A stretch of 64,000 nt of DNA from contig NZ_CP158374.1 of the NCBI RefSeq assembly GCF_040267705.1, positions 2,914,001 to 2,978,000 on the forward strand, written 5' to 3'. Positions 8,274 through 18,347 of this stretch are shown piece after piece. Positions within the stretch are counted from its first letter, which is position 1; each line of letters opens with the position of its first letter. Position numbers and translations under genes: made by a program. The notes under the pieces are model-generated. The model did not search any database and was not told the origin of the DNA. It worked only from the letters and a program-made list of their open reading frames with translations. This DNA is from Agromyces sp. G08B096. GTDB taxonomy: Bacteria; Actinomycetota; Actinomycetes; Actinomycetales; Microbacteriaceae.

Positions 8274-9269
8274 TCAGTACTTGCGGTCGGCGAGCACGGC
8301 CTGCGCAGCCTCGGGCGAGTCGAACGCCTCGCTCGGCACGATGATGTACGAGTCGACCGACTCGCCGTCGAGCGTCTTCTCCACCACCTCGAGGGCGGTC
8401 TCGCCGAACAGCGGGTTGTACTCGTGCACGAAGCTGAGCTTGCCGTCGGCGAGCGCCTCCATGGCGGACTTGGTGCCGTCGATGGTGGCGATCTTGACGT
8501 CGACGCCCGGGGTGAGTCCGGCCTCTTCGACCGCCTGCGCCGCGCCGAGGCCCATCTCGTCGTTCTGGGCGAAGATGAGCTGCACGTTGTTGTTGTTCGC
8601 CTTGAGCAGCGTCTCGGTGACGCTCTTGCCCTCCTCGGCCGACCAGTTCGCGGTCTGCGCGGCGACCTCGACGAGCTTCGAGCCGTCGACGGCCGAGTCC
8701 CAGCCCTCGTTGCGCTCGTTGACCACGCCGACGCCGGCGGGGCCTTCGAGGGTGATGTAGTTGCCGCCATCGGGGAACTGTTCGACGGCCCAGGCGCCGA
8801 CCGCGGCGGCGACCTCGACGTTGTCGGGCGCGATGCGGGTGACGTAGAGGCTGTCGTCGTCGGGCTCGATGCCGCGGTCGAGCAGGATGACGGGGATCTC
8901 CGCCTCCTGCGCACGCTCCAGCGAGTCCTCCCAGCCGGATGCCTCGGTGGCGGACAGCAGGATGACGTCGACGCCCTCGTCGACGAATGACGTGAACGCG
9001 TCGATCTGCGACTTCTGGTCGAGGTTGGTCGCGGGGGCGTACTTCAGGTCGAAGCCGGCGTCCTTGGTGAACGTGTCCTGGATGTTGGTCTCGTTCGCCT
9101 CGCGCCAGGCCCCCTCGGGGCCGACCGCGACGAAGCCGACGGTGATGAGGTCGCCGTCGCCGGACGAGCCTTCGCCGCCCCCTCCGCTGGAGCACGCGGC
9201 AAGACCGATGCTCAGCGCGCCGACGGCCGCCAGGCCGAGGAACTTCGCGTATCGCCTCTGAACTGACAT
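8274..9269 (-). CDS. ytfQ: Sugar-binding lipoprotein, YtfQ-like (galactofuranose type)
   Basis: 331 aa. The start at 9269 has a strong AAGGAGGAG site 7 bp upstream and opens a lipoprotein signal peptide with the lipobox LAACSSGGG (Cys near 26). The mature part follows the YtfQ pattern: ITVGFVAVGPEGAWREANETN, IDAFTSFVDEGVDVILLSAT, EIPVILLDRGIEPDDDSL and IATIDGTKSAMEAL. YtfQ of E. coli binds galactofuranose; actinobacterial relatives also serve arabinofuranose or fructose, so substrate is open. It is the first gene of the importer operon after a promoter with two palindromic operators, and is separated from the ATPase gene by a stem-loop. Confidence 0.88.
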   Translation of the reverse strand: MSVQRRYAKFLGLAAVGALSIGLAACSSGGGGEGSSGDGDLITVGFVAVGPEGAWREANETNIQDTFTKDAGFDLKYAPATNLDQKSQIDAFTSFVDEGVDVILLSATEASGWEDSLERAQEAEIPVILLDRGIEPDDDSLYVTRIAPDNVEVAAAVGAWAVEQFPDGGNYITLEGPAGVGVVNERNEGWDSAVDGSKLVEVAAQTANWSAEEGKSVTETLLKANNNNVQLIFAQNDEMGLGAAQAVEEAGLTPGVDVKIATIDGTKSAMEALADGKLSFVHEYNPLFGETALEVVEKTLDGESVDSYIIVPSEAFDSPEAAQAVLADRKY

Positions 9270-9373
9270 GAGATCTCCTCCTTGAGATCCGGCGCCGTGC
9301 GCCGGGCTGCGTACGTCCGCGAAGCGGACATCCGGGTGATTGCAGGACGCCAGATGCGTGCCGCTGGCTGCCG

Positions 9374-9403
9374 ATGTTACCGGGAACAAAATCTGCCGCA
9401 CAA
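9374..9403 (-). promoter_or_regulatory. Promoter of the ytfQ-type operon
   Basis: On the minus strand TTGTGC (complement of 9398-9403) is followed after 18 bp by TAACAT (complement of 9374-9379). The -10 box is inside one palindrome and a second palindrome lies just upstream of the -35 box. Confidence 0.55.
9375..9388. promoter_or_regulatory. LacI-type operator O1
   Basis: TGTTACCGGGAACA, a one-mismatch version of the palindrome at 9411. It overlaps the -10 box of the ytfQ promoter, the normal place for a repressor site. Confidence 0.6.
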
Positions 9404-9410
9404 GGACCGA

Positions 9411-9424
9411 TGTTCCCGGGAACA
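9411..9424. promoter_or_regulatory. LacI-type operator O2 (perfect palindrome)
   Basis: TGTTCCCGGGAACA is a perfect 14-bp inverted repeat whose centre is 36 bp from O1, upstream of the -35 box. The LacI protein encoded at 11007 is the nearest candidate ligand. Confidence 0.62.
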
Positions 9425-9465
9425 TAACGATCCGGCAACCGTCCGGACAGCCCGATCCGAGGGCT

Positions 9466-11010
9466 CTAGGCGTCGTCCTCGTCGTCGGCAGCGATCATCT
9501 CGATGATGGTGTCGACGCTGAGCCCCGGACCGTTGCTGACCTCGCCGATCTTCCGCCGGTCCTTCAGAATCACGATCCGATCGCTGAGCCGCACCACCTC
9601 GTCGAGCTCCGACGAGATGAACACCACCGCCATCCCCTCGCGCGCCAGCTCCGCCACGCGCGCCTGGATCTCGACCTTCGCCGAGATGTCGACCCCGCGG
9701 GTCGGCTCGTCGAGCACGAGCACGTGCGGCCTCGTCGCGAGCCACCGCGCGAGCAGCACTTTCTGCTGGTTGCCGCCGGAGAGCTGCCGCGCGGGGGCAT
9801 CCGGACCCGGCGCGACGATGAGGAGCGACTCCATGAACCGCTCGACCAGCGCGTCGCGCTCGGCGCGCGAGATCGGCCGCGCCCACCCCCGCATCCCTTG
9901 CAGCGCGAGGATGATGTTGTCGCGGACGCTCAGCTCCTCGATGATGCCGCCGTCCCGCCGGTCCTCGCTGGCGTACGCGACCCGCCGCCGCAGCGCGGCC
10001 GCCGGGTTGGGCAGCGCGGCCTCGCGGCCGTCCACCCGGATCGTTCCGGAGTCGCGACGGGCCACACCCGAGAGCAGCTGCCCCAGCTCGCTCCGGCCCG
10101 ACCCGCGCAATCCGCCGAAGCCCACCACCTCGCCCCGGTGCAGTTCGAGGTCGGTCGCCTCGAACTCGCCTCGCCGTCCCACGCCGGTCGCCTGGTACAC
10201 CGGCTCACCCGTCGGATCCACGCGATGCGCCCGGCGCTCCGACCCGATGCGCCGCAGCTCGGTCAGGTCTTTGCCGATCATCTTCGAGATGAGCACCGCC
10301 CGGTCGAGCTCCCGGGTGCGGTACTCGCCCTGACCGACCGCGTCGCGGAGCACGGTGATGCGGTCGCTGATCGCATAGACCTGCTCGAGGAAGTGGGAGA
10401 CGAAGAGGATCGCGACGCCGTGATCGCGAAGTCTGCGGAGGGCGCGGAAGAGGGTCGCCACCTCGTCGGCGTCGAGGCTCGACGTCGGCTCGTCGAGGAC
10501 GAGCACCTTCGGATGCGTCACCATCGCCCTCGCGATCGCGACGAGCTGCTGGATGGCCGGGGGCAGCGTGGAGACGGCGCGCTTCGGATCGAGGTCGCCG
10601 AGGCCGAGCTCGTCGAGCACCTCGACCGCGCGACTCCGGGTCCGCCGCCACGAGATGCCCGACCAGCCGCGCTCCTCGTGGCCGATCATCACGTTCTCCG
10701 CGATCGAGAGGTTGCCGCACAGGTCCACGTCCTGGAACGCGGCAGCGATGCCGGCCGCCTCGGCCGCCGCGGGCCCGGCGAGCACGACCGGCTCGCCGTC
10801 GACGCGCAGTTCGCCGCCGGCGATGCGGTACGCCCCCGTGAGGGCCTTCACGAGCGACGACTTCCCGGCGCCGTTCCCGCCCATCAGGGCATGGATCTCG
10901 CCCGGGAACAGGCGGAAGTCGATCCCGCGCAGCACGGTCGTCTCGTCGATCATGACGGTGACGCCCGTCATCTCGACGATGGGCGACGCCGAGGCATCCG
11001 TCGTGCTCAT
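9466..11010 (-). CDS. Second sugar ABC ATP-binding protein (YtfR-like), coupled to a LacI gene
   Basis: 514 aa, again a two-NBD CUT2 ATPase. NBD1 has the P-loop GGNGAGKSS, where the usual second-position Glu is Gly, plus Walker B VLVLDEPTSSLD. NBD2 has GLRGSGRSELGQL, signature [14 protein letters not shown] and LVLDEPTRGVDIS. All catalytic motifs are kept, so it should be active. No permease or binding protein is encoded with it: it follows the LacI gene with a 4-nt ATGA overlap and is followed by the operator-bearing promoter of ytfQ. It is clearly a paralogue of the ATPase at 6515. It may be an alternative ATPase for the same permeases, or the remnant of a second importer. Confidence 0.85.
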   Translation of the reverse strand: MSTTDASASPIVEMTGVTVMIDETTVLRGIDFRLFPGEIHALMGGNGAGKSSLVKALTGAYRIAGGELRVDGEPVVLAGPAAAEAAGIAAAFQDVDLCGNLSIAENVMIGHEERGWSGISWRRTRSRAVEVLDELGLGDLDPKRAVSTLPPAIQQLVAIARAMVTHPKVLVLDEPTSSLDADEVATLFRALRRLRDHGVAILFVSHFLEQVYAISDRITVLRDAVGQGEYRTRELDRAVLISKMIGKDLTELRRIGSERRAHRVDPTGEPVYQATGVGRRGEFEATDLELHRGEVVGFGGLRGSGRSELGQLLSGVARRDSGTIRVDGREAALPNPAAALRRRVAYASEDRRDGGIIEELSVRDNIILALQGMRGWARPISRAERDALVERFMESLLIVAPGPDAPARQLSGGNQQKVLLARWLATRPHVLVLDEPTRGVDISAKVEIQARVAELAREGMAVVFISSELDEVVRLSDRIVILKDRRKIGEVSNGPGLSVDTIIEMIAADDEDDA

Positions 11011-12035
11011 GACGACCTCGGGGCAGCGGTCGAGGAGCGGGTGATCAGCTGGCTCGGGATCTTCGAACGCTGCGGGATCTCGCGACCCTCGAGCGCGGCG
11101 CGGAGCACCTCCATCGCCTTCATGCCGAGCGCGTGGAAGTCCTGCCGGACGGTCGTGAGGGGCGGGATGAAGTGACGCGAGAGCGGGAGGTCGTCGAATC
11201 CCACGATGCTGACGTCTTCCGGCACCCGGATGCCGCGGTCGTGGAAACCGTGGACCACGCCGAACGCCATCTCGTCATTGGCGACGAACATCGCGGTGTA
11301 CTCGGGAACGCCCTTCAGGCCGATCGCGTAGTCGTAGCCGAAGTCCGCGGTCCAGTCGCCGACGACGATCGGGCGCGCCTTCAGCCCCCACTGCTCAACG
11401 CGCGTGTGGAACGCGCGCTCGCGGCCGCGCGCGTCGAGCCAGTCGAGCGGGCCCGCGAGATGCAGGATGTCGCGATGCCCGAGCGAGACGAGATGGTCGA
11501 CGGCGAGCGTGGTGCCGAGCTGCTGGTCGACACTCACCGTGAGGAAGTTCGGATCCTTGGCGGCCTTCACGACGAGGACGGGCACGTCGATCGAGATGCG
11601 GCGCAGCGCCGAGACGGAGGAGGAGCGCGGGGCGACGATGCACAGCGCGTCGACGCCCTCGGCGATGAGGTGGCTGACCGCACCCTCTGGCGTGAGATTC
11701 GCGTCGTCCTGCATGGCGACGGATGCCACGGAGTAGCCGCTCGACCGCGCGGCGAGCTCGAGGCCGCGCAGCGTGCTGGTCGGCCCGAACTCGACCGAGC
11801 TGTCGACGATCACGCCGATGCGCTGCGTGCGCTGGGTCGCCAGCGCCCGCGCCGCGCTGTTCGGCTTGAAGTCGAGCTCCTCGATGACGTCGAGGACGCG
11901 CTGACGGGTTGCGGGTCGGATGTTCGGGTGTCCGTTCAGCACCCGGGAGACGGTCATGTGGGACACCCCGGCGAGCGCGGCGACCTCGCGGATGCCGAGC
12001 TTCTCGGGGCGCTCGCCCGTCTCCAGGTCACTCAC
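11007..12035 (-). CDS. LacI family transcriptional regulator
   Basis: 342 aa. Helix-turn-helix at residues about 15-60 (LGIREVAALAGVSHMTVSRVLNGHPNI), then the periplasmic-binding-like effector domain (RIGVIVDSSVEFGPTSTLRG, ending SRHFIPPLTTVRQDFHALG). The ATG overlaps nothing upstream, but the stop overlaps the start of the second ATPase by 4 nt. Its place at the head of the YtfQ-type region makes it the likely repressor acting at TGTTCCCGGGAACA (9411) and TGTTACCGGGAACA (9375), relieved by the imported sugar. Which effector it binds cannot be read from the sequence. Confidence 0.92.
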   Translation of the reverse strand: MSDLETGERPEKLGIREVAALAGVSHMTVSRVLNGHPNIRPATRQRVLDVIEELDFKPNSAARALATQRTQRIGVIVDSSVEFGPTSTLRGLELAARSSGYSVASVAMQDDANLTPEGAVSHLIAEGVDALCIVAPRSSSVSALRRISIDVPVLVVKAAKDPNFLTVSVDQQLGTTLAVDHLVSLGHRDILHLAGPLDWLDARGRERAFHTRVEQWGLKARPIVVGDWTADFGYDYAIGLKGVPEYTAMFVANDEMAFGVVHGFHDRGIRVPEDVSIVGFDDLPLSRHFIPPLTTVRQDFHALGMKAMEVLRAALEGREIPQRSKIPSQLITRSSTAAPRSS

Positions 12036-12125
12036 GGCACCAGCCTATGGCGTCAGCAAGATGGCGGACCTGCGCCGGTCGGGCACGGATTCGCGGCGGG
12101 CGGCACGGTGCCCGAACCGCGTGTT

Positions 12126-12143
12126 CGCCGGCGCGAGCCGGCG
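12126..12143 (-). terminator. Stem-loop after the TetR gene
   Basis: CGCCGGC (12126-12132), loop GCGA, GCCGGCG (12137-12143): a perfect 7-bp stem starting five bases after the TetR stop codon. Confidence 0.5.
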
Positions 12144-12148
12144 CGGCC

Positions 12149-12742
12149 TCAGTGGACGAGCATCCGATCCAGGAGCCGGTCGATGAGACCCGGCGCTCGC
12201 GCGACGAGGCGGGCATCAGCGAGCATCGCCTGGGCGAGACCGGATGCCGCCGCGACGATGAGCCGTGCGTCGGCCTCCGCCGTGGAGGGATCCGCACCGG
12301 CCAGGACGACCTGCTGACACACGAGATCCTGAAGATAGCCGGACGCGTCCGCGGCGTCATCAGAAGGTGTCTCCGCGGCCGTGCTCGTGATCTCGGCGAA
12401 GAAGAACGCGTCGAGGACCATGGTGTCTTCTCGGCGGGCGACGTCGATCGGCAGGAGCTCGAGCAGGATCGCCCGGATGACCTCGGCAGGGCGCGAGTCG
12501 CCGGCGAGCTCGGACACTGCGCGCTGCATCCGCTGAGCGGCGTCGGCGGCGACCGCTGCCCGGGTGGCTCGAAGCACGTCCTCCTTCGACCCGAAGTAGT
12601 ACTGCACGAGGCGGACCGAGAGCCCGGCTTCGGTCGCGATGGATCGGAAGGTCGCAGCGCGCAGGCCATCGCGCGCGACGACCTGCCGCGCCGCGTCGGT
12701 GATCTGCCGCCTGCGCTGATCGTGGTCGGCTGGCTTGGGCAC
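12149..12742 (-). CDS. TetR family transcriptional regulator
   Basis: 197 aa. Residues about 8-55 form the TetR DNA-binding domain (QITDAARQVVARDGLRAATF, IATEAGLSVRLVQYYFGSKED); the rest is a helical ligand domain with no assignable specificity. The GTG at 12742 is the only suitable start, and TATCAT ends six bases before it, so the mRNA looks leaderless. The gene is divergent from a hydrolase, with a large palindrome covering both -10 boxes. This is the classical arrangement for a TetR repressor controlling itself and its neighbour. Confidence 0.9.
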   Translation of the reverse strand: MPKPADHDQRRRQITDAARQVVARDGLRAATFRSIATEAGLSVRLVQYYFGSKEDVLRATRAAVAADAAQRMQRAVSELAGDSRPAEVIRAILLELLPIDVARREDTMVLDAFFFAEITSTAAETPSDDAADASGYLQDLVCQQVVLAGADPSTAEADARLIVAAASGLAQAMLADARLVARAPGLIDRLLDRMLVH

Positions 12743-12748
12743 CGCTTC

Positions 12749-12788
12749 ATGATACGCTCATACCATCGTTTTGGTACACGTGTATCAT
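12749..12788. promoter_or_regulatory. Interrupted palindrome covering both divergent promoters (TetR operator)
   Basis: ATGATACGCTCATACCA (12749-12765), a 6-bp centre, and TGGTACACGTGTATCAT (12772-12788) match as an inverted repeat at 12 of 17 positions, with perfect outer (ATGATAC/GTATCAT) and inner (TACCA/TGGTA) arms. The outer arms each contain a TATCAT -10 box, one per direction, so a dimer pair bound here would block both promoters. Confidence 0.68.
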
Positions 12789-12793
12789 AGGGA

Positions 12794-13690
12794 GTGAGCA
12801 TGGCACGCCCGAGGGTTGGAAGATTCGTCAGCGCGACCGCGCGCGATGCCTACGCCGCGGCGTACGAGTCGGTCCGGAGCCTCTGGCCTCTTCCGGCGCA
12901 TTCGCTCGACGTCCCCACGTCCTTCGGCACGACGCGCGTCACCCGCTCGGGCACCGGCGCTGGGACACCACTGGTGCTGTTCCACGGGCTGAACGGAGCC
13001 GGGCCCTCGTGGCACGCCGCGGTCCGAGAGCTCGCCGACGCTCGCGAGGTCTTCGCGGTGGACATCCTCGGGACGGCCGGACGGTCCGTTCAGACCCGAG
13101 CGTTCGAAGCCGACGCCGACGTCGGCAGATGGTTCGACGAGGTACTGGCGGGATCGGGCCTCGGCCGCGTCCATCTGCTCGGCGAATCGAACGGGGCATG
13201 GGTCGCCTCGGTCGTCGCCATGCACACGCGCTCGACGCCGACGTCCCTGACCCTCATCGAACCCAACGGGTTCATTGCGCGGCCCCGTCTCCGGACGCTG
13301 CTGAGGTTCGCCGCCCTGTCGGCCCGGCCCACCGAATCGGGCCTGCGGCGCCTGTCGGACTGGCTCACTCCGGGCGTCTCGCCGACGCCTGAAGAGCAGG
13401 AGCTCGCTCGCGCTGCCATGGGCTTCCGGCCGGGCCTCGGTTGGGCGCGGCTTCTGACGGATGACGAGCTCGGGAGGATCGGCTCGCCCACCCTCGCAAT
13501 TTTCGGGGCGGAGTCGGTGCTGAGCCGACCGGCCGAAGCCGCCGCCCGGCTGCGCGAGACGGTGTCCGACATCGACATCGTGCTTGTTCCGAATGGCGGC
13601 CACGCCGTTCACGGCCAATTCCCCGGCCGCGTGCGGCCGGCAGTCCTCGACTTCCTGGCGGCGCACGACCCCGCCGACAGCCGCCTCTGA
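12794..13690 (+). CDS. Alpha/beta hydrolase under TetR control
   Basis: 298 aa. The fold markers are in order: oxyanion loop LVLFHGLNGAGPSW (about 61-73), nucleophile elbow LLGESNGAW with Ser about 132, and the C-terminal histidine in VPNGGHAVHGQFP. It lacks a signal peptide, so it is cytoplasmic. The GTG at 12794 lies five bases after a TATCAT -10 box and suits a leaderless message; an ATG at 12800 with GGGAG before it is an alternative. Substrate is unknown: TetR-controlled alpha/beta hydrolases are often esterases or lactonases acting on toxic esters. It is convergent with a small 57-aa gene. Confidence 0.85.
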   Translation: MSMARPRVGRFVSATARDAYAAAYESVRSLWPLPAHSLDVPTSFGTTRVTRSGTGAGTPLVLFHGLNGAGPSWHAAVRELADAREVFAVDILGTAGRSVQTRAFEADADVGRWFDEVLAGSGLGRVHLLGESNGAWVASVVAMHTRSTPTSLTLIEPNGFIARPRLRTLLRFAALSARPTESGLRRLSDWLTPGVSPTPEEQELARAAMGFRPGLGWARLLTDDELGRIGSPTLAIFGAESVLSRPAEAAARLRETVSDIDIVLVPNGGHAVHGQFPGRVRPAVLDFLAAHDPADSRL

Positions 13691-13701
13691 CGTCCAGCCG
13701 T

Positions 13702-13875
13702 TCACCCGCCGATGCGCATGAGGATCGCGGCGGGGATCGAGAGCACCAGCTCTCTCACGCCGACCCAGAATGCGCGGCGGCGGGCCTGTCGCCGCTGCCG
13801 TATCGCCAGCCGCAACTCACGTATGCGGTCGGCATATTCCGATTCGTCCTCGGCCGTCAAGCGCGCTGCTCGCAT
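13702..13875 (-). CDS. Small basic protein of 57 aa, unknown function
   Basis: The frame starts at an ATG with GGGAGG eight bases upstream, an excellent ribosome site, and ends convergent to the hydrolase gene 11 bp away. The N-terminal part is charged and very Arg-rich (AEDESEYADRIRELRLAIRQ, then RRQARRRAFW). The last 20 residues are hydrophobic (VRELVLSIPAAILMRIGG). A basic helix followed by an apolar tail suggests a peripheral membrane or nucleic-acid-associated micropeptide. I do not recognise a family. The ribosome site is the main reason to trust it. Confidence 0.5.
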   Translation of the reverse strand: MRAARLTAEDESEYADRIRELRLAIRQRRQARRRAFWVGVRELVLSIPAAILMRIGG

Positions 13876-13986
13876 GCCGAGACCTCCCGTCCGGGGCGGA
13901 TCTTGGTCGCCCTCAGCAGCTCAACGAACGAGTTGCGACGTTTTCGACATGCCGGCCGCCGGGCAACACAATCCGGCGACCCGGGG

Positions 13987-14421
13987 TCAGCCCTCGAGGT
14001 CGGAGAACTGCCGGTTGCTCGCCATGAACGCGGAGACGACCGGACACTCAGCGGTCACCTTGAGACCGCGCGACCGGAAGTCGTCGAGGACATCGGCGAT
14101 GAACGCTCCGGCGATTCCACGGCCGCGGAACTCCGGATCGACCGTCGTCGCGACGACGATCACTCGCCCCGCTTCTTGGCGGAACCGGATGCTCGCGATC
14201 TCACGGTCACCGAGCGTCGCGGAGTAGACCGGTCGACCGTCCAGGCGATGCACCGCGATCTCCTGCTCGGTTTCCGCCGACGGTGTGTCGACGTCGCGCA
14301 ACGCTCCTGCGGTCACCTCGTCGATCAGGTCGGCGGTTCCCTCGTCGAGGAAGCCGGCCCCGTCGGGATACCCCGCGCCGTCCGGGTACTCCAGCCGGAA
14401 TCCGTCAGCTGCCGTGCTCAT
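13987..14421 (-). CDS. GNAT family N-acetyltransferase (YidJ/Gtn-like)
   Basis: 144 aa. The acetyl-CoA-binding motif is visible as VVATTVDPEFRGRGIAGAFI (residues about 91-110), followed by the helix DVLDDFRSRG and VTAECPVVSAFMASN. The arrangement of GRPVYSATLGDREIASIRFR and a short C-terminus fits the small COG2388-type acetyltransferases, which keep only the core fold. The N-terminal 40 residues are an irregular Gly/Asp-rich extension (EYPDGAGYPDGAGFLDEGT) with a short internal repeat. Acceptor unknown. Confidence 0.85.
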   Translation of the reverse strand: MSTAADGFRLEYPDGAGYPDGAGFLDEGTADLIDEVTAGALRDVDTPSAETEQEIAVHRLDGRPVYSATLGDREIASIRFRQEAGRVIVVATTVDPEFRGRGIAGAFIADVLDDFRSRGLKVTAECPVVSAFMASNRQFSDLEG

Positions 14422-14597
14422 ATCCGCTCCATTCCTGAGGGTCCGGCGGCGGGTGGGACCAGTCGCGGTCTGCTTGGCGCAACCCTGAAGGCCGCCTGAA
14501 ACCCGGTGCTCCCGCTCTTACCTCGCGACTCGGCCGAACCCCTTCTCGAAGAGAATGACCGTGGCGCGCGGCGGTTTGTGACAGTCCAGCTCACAGC

Positions 14598-14633
14598 GAA
14601 CCGGCGTGGATCCCAGAGGATCCACGCCGGTTC
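14598..14633 (-). terminator. Terminator of the nrdHIEF operon
   Basis: A perfect 16-bp stem, GAACCGGCGTGGATCC with GGATCCACGCCGGTTC, around the loop CAGA, 17 nt after the nrdF stop. There is no U-tract. Confidence 0.8.
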
Positions 14634-14649
14634 ACTCACGCATGACGAC

Positions 14650-15681
<1,032 letters not shown>

Positions 15682-15718
15682 TCAGTCCTGGCGTGGCATC
15701 CGAGAAATTGAGCAAAGC

Positions 15719-17881
15719 TCACAGCATGCAGCTGACGCACTCCTCGAGGTTGGTCCCCTCGAGCGCGAGCTGCCGCAGCCGGATGTAGTAGATGGTCTTG
15801 ATGCCCTTCTTCCACGCGTAGATCTGCGCCTTGTTGATGTCGCGCGTGGTGGCCGTGTCCTTGAAGAACAGCGTGAGCGAGAGGCCCTGGTCGACGTGCT
15901 GCGTCGCCGCGGCGTAGGTGTCGATGACCTTCTCGTAGCCGATCTCGTAGGCGTCCTGGTAGTACTCCAGGTTGTCGTTCGTCATGAACGCGGCCGGGTA
16001 GTAGACGCGGCCGAGCTTGCCTTCCTTGCGGATCTCGATCTTCGACGCGATCGGGTGGATCGACGCCGTCGAGTTGTTGATGTACGAGATCGAGCCGGTC
16101 GGCGGCACCGCCTGCAGGTTCTGGTTGTAGATGCCGTGCTCGCGAACGGATGCCTCGAGCTCGCGCCAGTCCTCCTGCGTGGGGATGTGCACGCCCGAGG
16201 CGTCGAACAGCTCCTGCACGCGCGCAGTCGCCGGCGTCCACTCCTGGTCGGTGTACTTGCGGAAGAACTCGCCCGAGGCGTACTTCGAGTCCTCGAAGCC
16301 CTCGAACGTCTCGCCGCGCTCGATCGCGATCTTGTTCGACGCGCGCAGCGCGTGGAACAGCACCGTGTAGAAGTAGATGTTCGTGAAGTCGATGCCTTCT
16401 TCCGAACCGTAGAAGATCCGCTCGCGGGCGAGGTAGCCGTGCAGGTTCATCTGGCCGAGGCCGATGGCGTGCGACTTGTCGTTGCCGTCCTCGATGGAGC
16501 GCACCGACGAGATGTGCGACTGGTTCGACACGGAGGTGAGGCCGCGGATCGCCGTCTCGACGGTCTTGCCGAAGTCGGGCCCGTCCATCGTCAGCGCGAT
16601 GTTCAGCGAACCGAGGTTGCAGCTGATGTCCTTGCCGATCTGGTCGTACGAGAGGTCCTCGTTGTACGTCGTCGGGGTGTTGACCTGCAGGATCTCCGAG
16701 CACAGGTTCGACATGTTGATGCGGCCCTTGATGGGGTTCGCCTTGTTCACCGTGTCTTCGAAGACGATGTACGGGTAGCCCGACTCGAACTGGATCTCGG
16801 CGAGGGTCTGGAAGAACTCGCGCGCGTTGATCTTCGTCTTCTTGATGCGGGCGTCGTCGACCATCTCGCGGTAGTGCTCGGTGATCGGCACGTCGCCGAA
16901 CGGCTTGCCGTAGACGCGCTCGACGTCGTACGGCGAGAAGAGGTACATGTCCTCGTTGTTCTTCGCGAGCTCGAACGTGATGTCGGGCACGACGACGCCG
17001 AGGGAGAGCGTCTTGATGCGGATCTTCTCGTCGGCGTTCTCGCGCTTGGTGTCGAGGAACCGCATGATGTCGGGGTGGTGCGCCGAGAGGTACACCGCGC
17101 CGGCGCCCTGGCGCGCGCCGAGCTGGTTGGCGTAGCTGAAGGAGTCCTCCAGCAGCTTCATCACGGGGATGATGCCCGAGGACTGGTTCTCGATCTGCTT
17201 GATCGGCGCACCCGACTCGCGGATGTTCGACAGCAGCAGCGCGACGCCGCCGCCGCGCTTGGAGAGCTGGAGCGCGGAGTTGATGCCGCGGGCGATCGAC
17301 TCCATGTTGTCTTCGATGCGGAGCAGGAAGCAGGAGACGAGCTCGCCGCGCTGCGCCTTGCCCGTGTTGAGGAAGGTCGGGGTGGCGGGCTGGAACCGGC
17401 CGCCGATGATCTCCTCGACGAGGTCGATCGCGAGCTGCTCGTCGCCCTGCGCGAGGCCGAGGGCGGTCATCACGACGCGGTCTTCGAAGCGCTCGAGGTA
17501 GCGCTTGCCGTCGAAGGTCTTCAGCGTGTAGCTCGTGTAGTACTTGAACGCGCCGAGGAAGGTCTCGAAGCGGAACTTCTTCGAGTACGCCAGGTCGTTG
17601 AGCTTGGTGATGAACTCGAACGAGTACTGGTCGAGCACGTCCTTCTCGTAGTACTCCTTCTCTACGAGGTAGTCGAGGCGCTCCTTGAGGGAGTGGAAGA
17701 AGACCGTGTTCTGGTTGACGTGCTGCAGGAAGTACTCCCGCGCCGCTTCCCGGTCTTTCTCGAACTGGATCTTGCCGTCGGGGCCGTAGAGGTTCAGCAT
17801 CGCGTTCAGAGCGTGGTAGTCCATCGCCTGGCGCGGCGCCTCCATGAGCGCTACGCCGTCAGTTGCGGTTGCGTGTGCCAA
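15719..17881 (-). CDS. nrdE: Class Ib ribonucleotide reductase, alpha subunit
   Basis: 720 aa from a TTG at 17881, or 708 aa from the in-frame ATG at 17845; neither has a strong ribosome site. The TTG start overlaps nrdI by 31 nt, the ATG start leaves a 5-nt gap. The protein reduces ribonucleoside diphosphates. Visible marks include [20 protein letters not shown], the catalytic-domain stretch [36 protein letters not shown], and the redox-active C-terminal CVSCML that is re-reduced by NrdH. There is no ATP-cone, as expected for class Ib. Confidence 0.97.
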   Translation of the reverse strand: MAHATATDGVALMEAPRQAMDYHALNAMLNLYGPDGKIQFEKDREAAREYFLQHVNQNTVFFHSLKERLDYLVEKEYYEKDVLDQYSFEFITKLNDLAYSKKFRFETFLGAFKYYTSYTLKTFDGKRYLERFEDRVVMTALGLAQGDEQLAIDLVEEIIGGRFQPATPTFLNTGKAQRGELVSCFLLRIEDNMESIARGINSALQLSKRGGGVALLLSNIRESGAPIKQIENQSSGIIPVMKLLEDSFSYANQLGARQGAGAVYLSAHHPDIMRFLDTKRENADEKIRIKTLSLGVVVPDITFELAKNNEDMYLFSPYDVERVYGKPFGDVPITEHYREMVDDARIKKTKINAREFFQTLAEIQFESGYPYIVFEDTVNKANPIKGRINMSNLCSEILQVNTPTTYNEDLSYDQIGKDISCNLGSLNIALTMDGPDFGKTVETAIRGLTSVSNQSHISSVRSIEDGNDKSHAIGLGQMNLHGYLARERIFYGSEEGIDFTNIYFYTVLFHALRASNKIAIERGETFEGFEDSKYASGEFFRKYTDQEWTPATARVQELFDASGVHIPTQEDWRELEASVREHGIYNQNLQAVPPTGSISYINNSTASIHPIASKIEIRKEGKLGRVYYPAAFMTNDNLEYYQDAYEIGYEKVIDTYAAATQHVDQGLSLTLFFKDTATTRDINKAQIYAWKKGIKTIYYIRLRQLALEGTNLEECVSCML

Positions 17882-18267
17882 AATGCGTCCAATCCCTCGT
17901 CGACGGCGCGGACGTCGTCGGGTGTTCCGAATACTTCGAAGCGGTACAGGTGGGGCACGCCCGTCTTCGCGGCGATGATGTCGCCGGCGAGGCCGTAGGC
18001 GGTGCCGAAGTTGGTGTTGCCGGCGCTGATCACGCCGCGGATGAGTGCGCGGTTCTCGGGGTCGTTCAGGAACCGGATGACCTGCTTCGGGACGGCGCCC
18101 TTGCCGTCGCCGCCACCGTAGGTGGGCACGACGAGCACGAAGGGCTCGTCCGCGTGCAGCGGTTCGTCACGCGCATGCAACGGGATGCGGGCCGCGGGGC
18201 GGCCGAGCTTCTCGATGAAGCGCTGCGTGTTCCCCGAGACGCTCGAGAAGTAGACCAGGTTCGTCAT
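17851..18267 (-). CDS. nrdI: Flavodoxin-like ribonucleotide reductase assembly protein
   Basis: 138 aa. NrdI supplies an oxidant to load the Mn(III)2-tyrosyl radical of NrdF. The FMN phosphate loop [11 protein letters not shown] is at residues 7-17, with [17 protein letters not shown] and [10 protein letters not shown] forming the flavin pocket. The gene lies between nrdH and nrdE on the minus strand, about 80 nt after nrdH, and supports a manganese-type class Ib enzyme. Confidence 0.96.
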   Translation of the reverse strand: MTNLVYFSSVSGNTQRFIEKLGRPAARIPLHARDEPLHADEPFVLVVPTYGGGDGKGAVPKQVIRFLNDPENRALIRGVISAGNTNFGTAYGLAGDIIAAKTGVPHLYRFEVFGTPDDVRAVDEGLDAFWHTQPQLTA

Positions 18268-18347
18268 GGCATCCTCTGCGTCATCCCGTGGTCTCGATGC
18301 GGCCGGCGGCTTCCGCCCGCCCGCGCCGAGACCCGGGAAGCGGGGAC

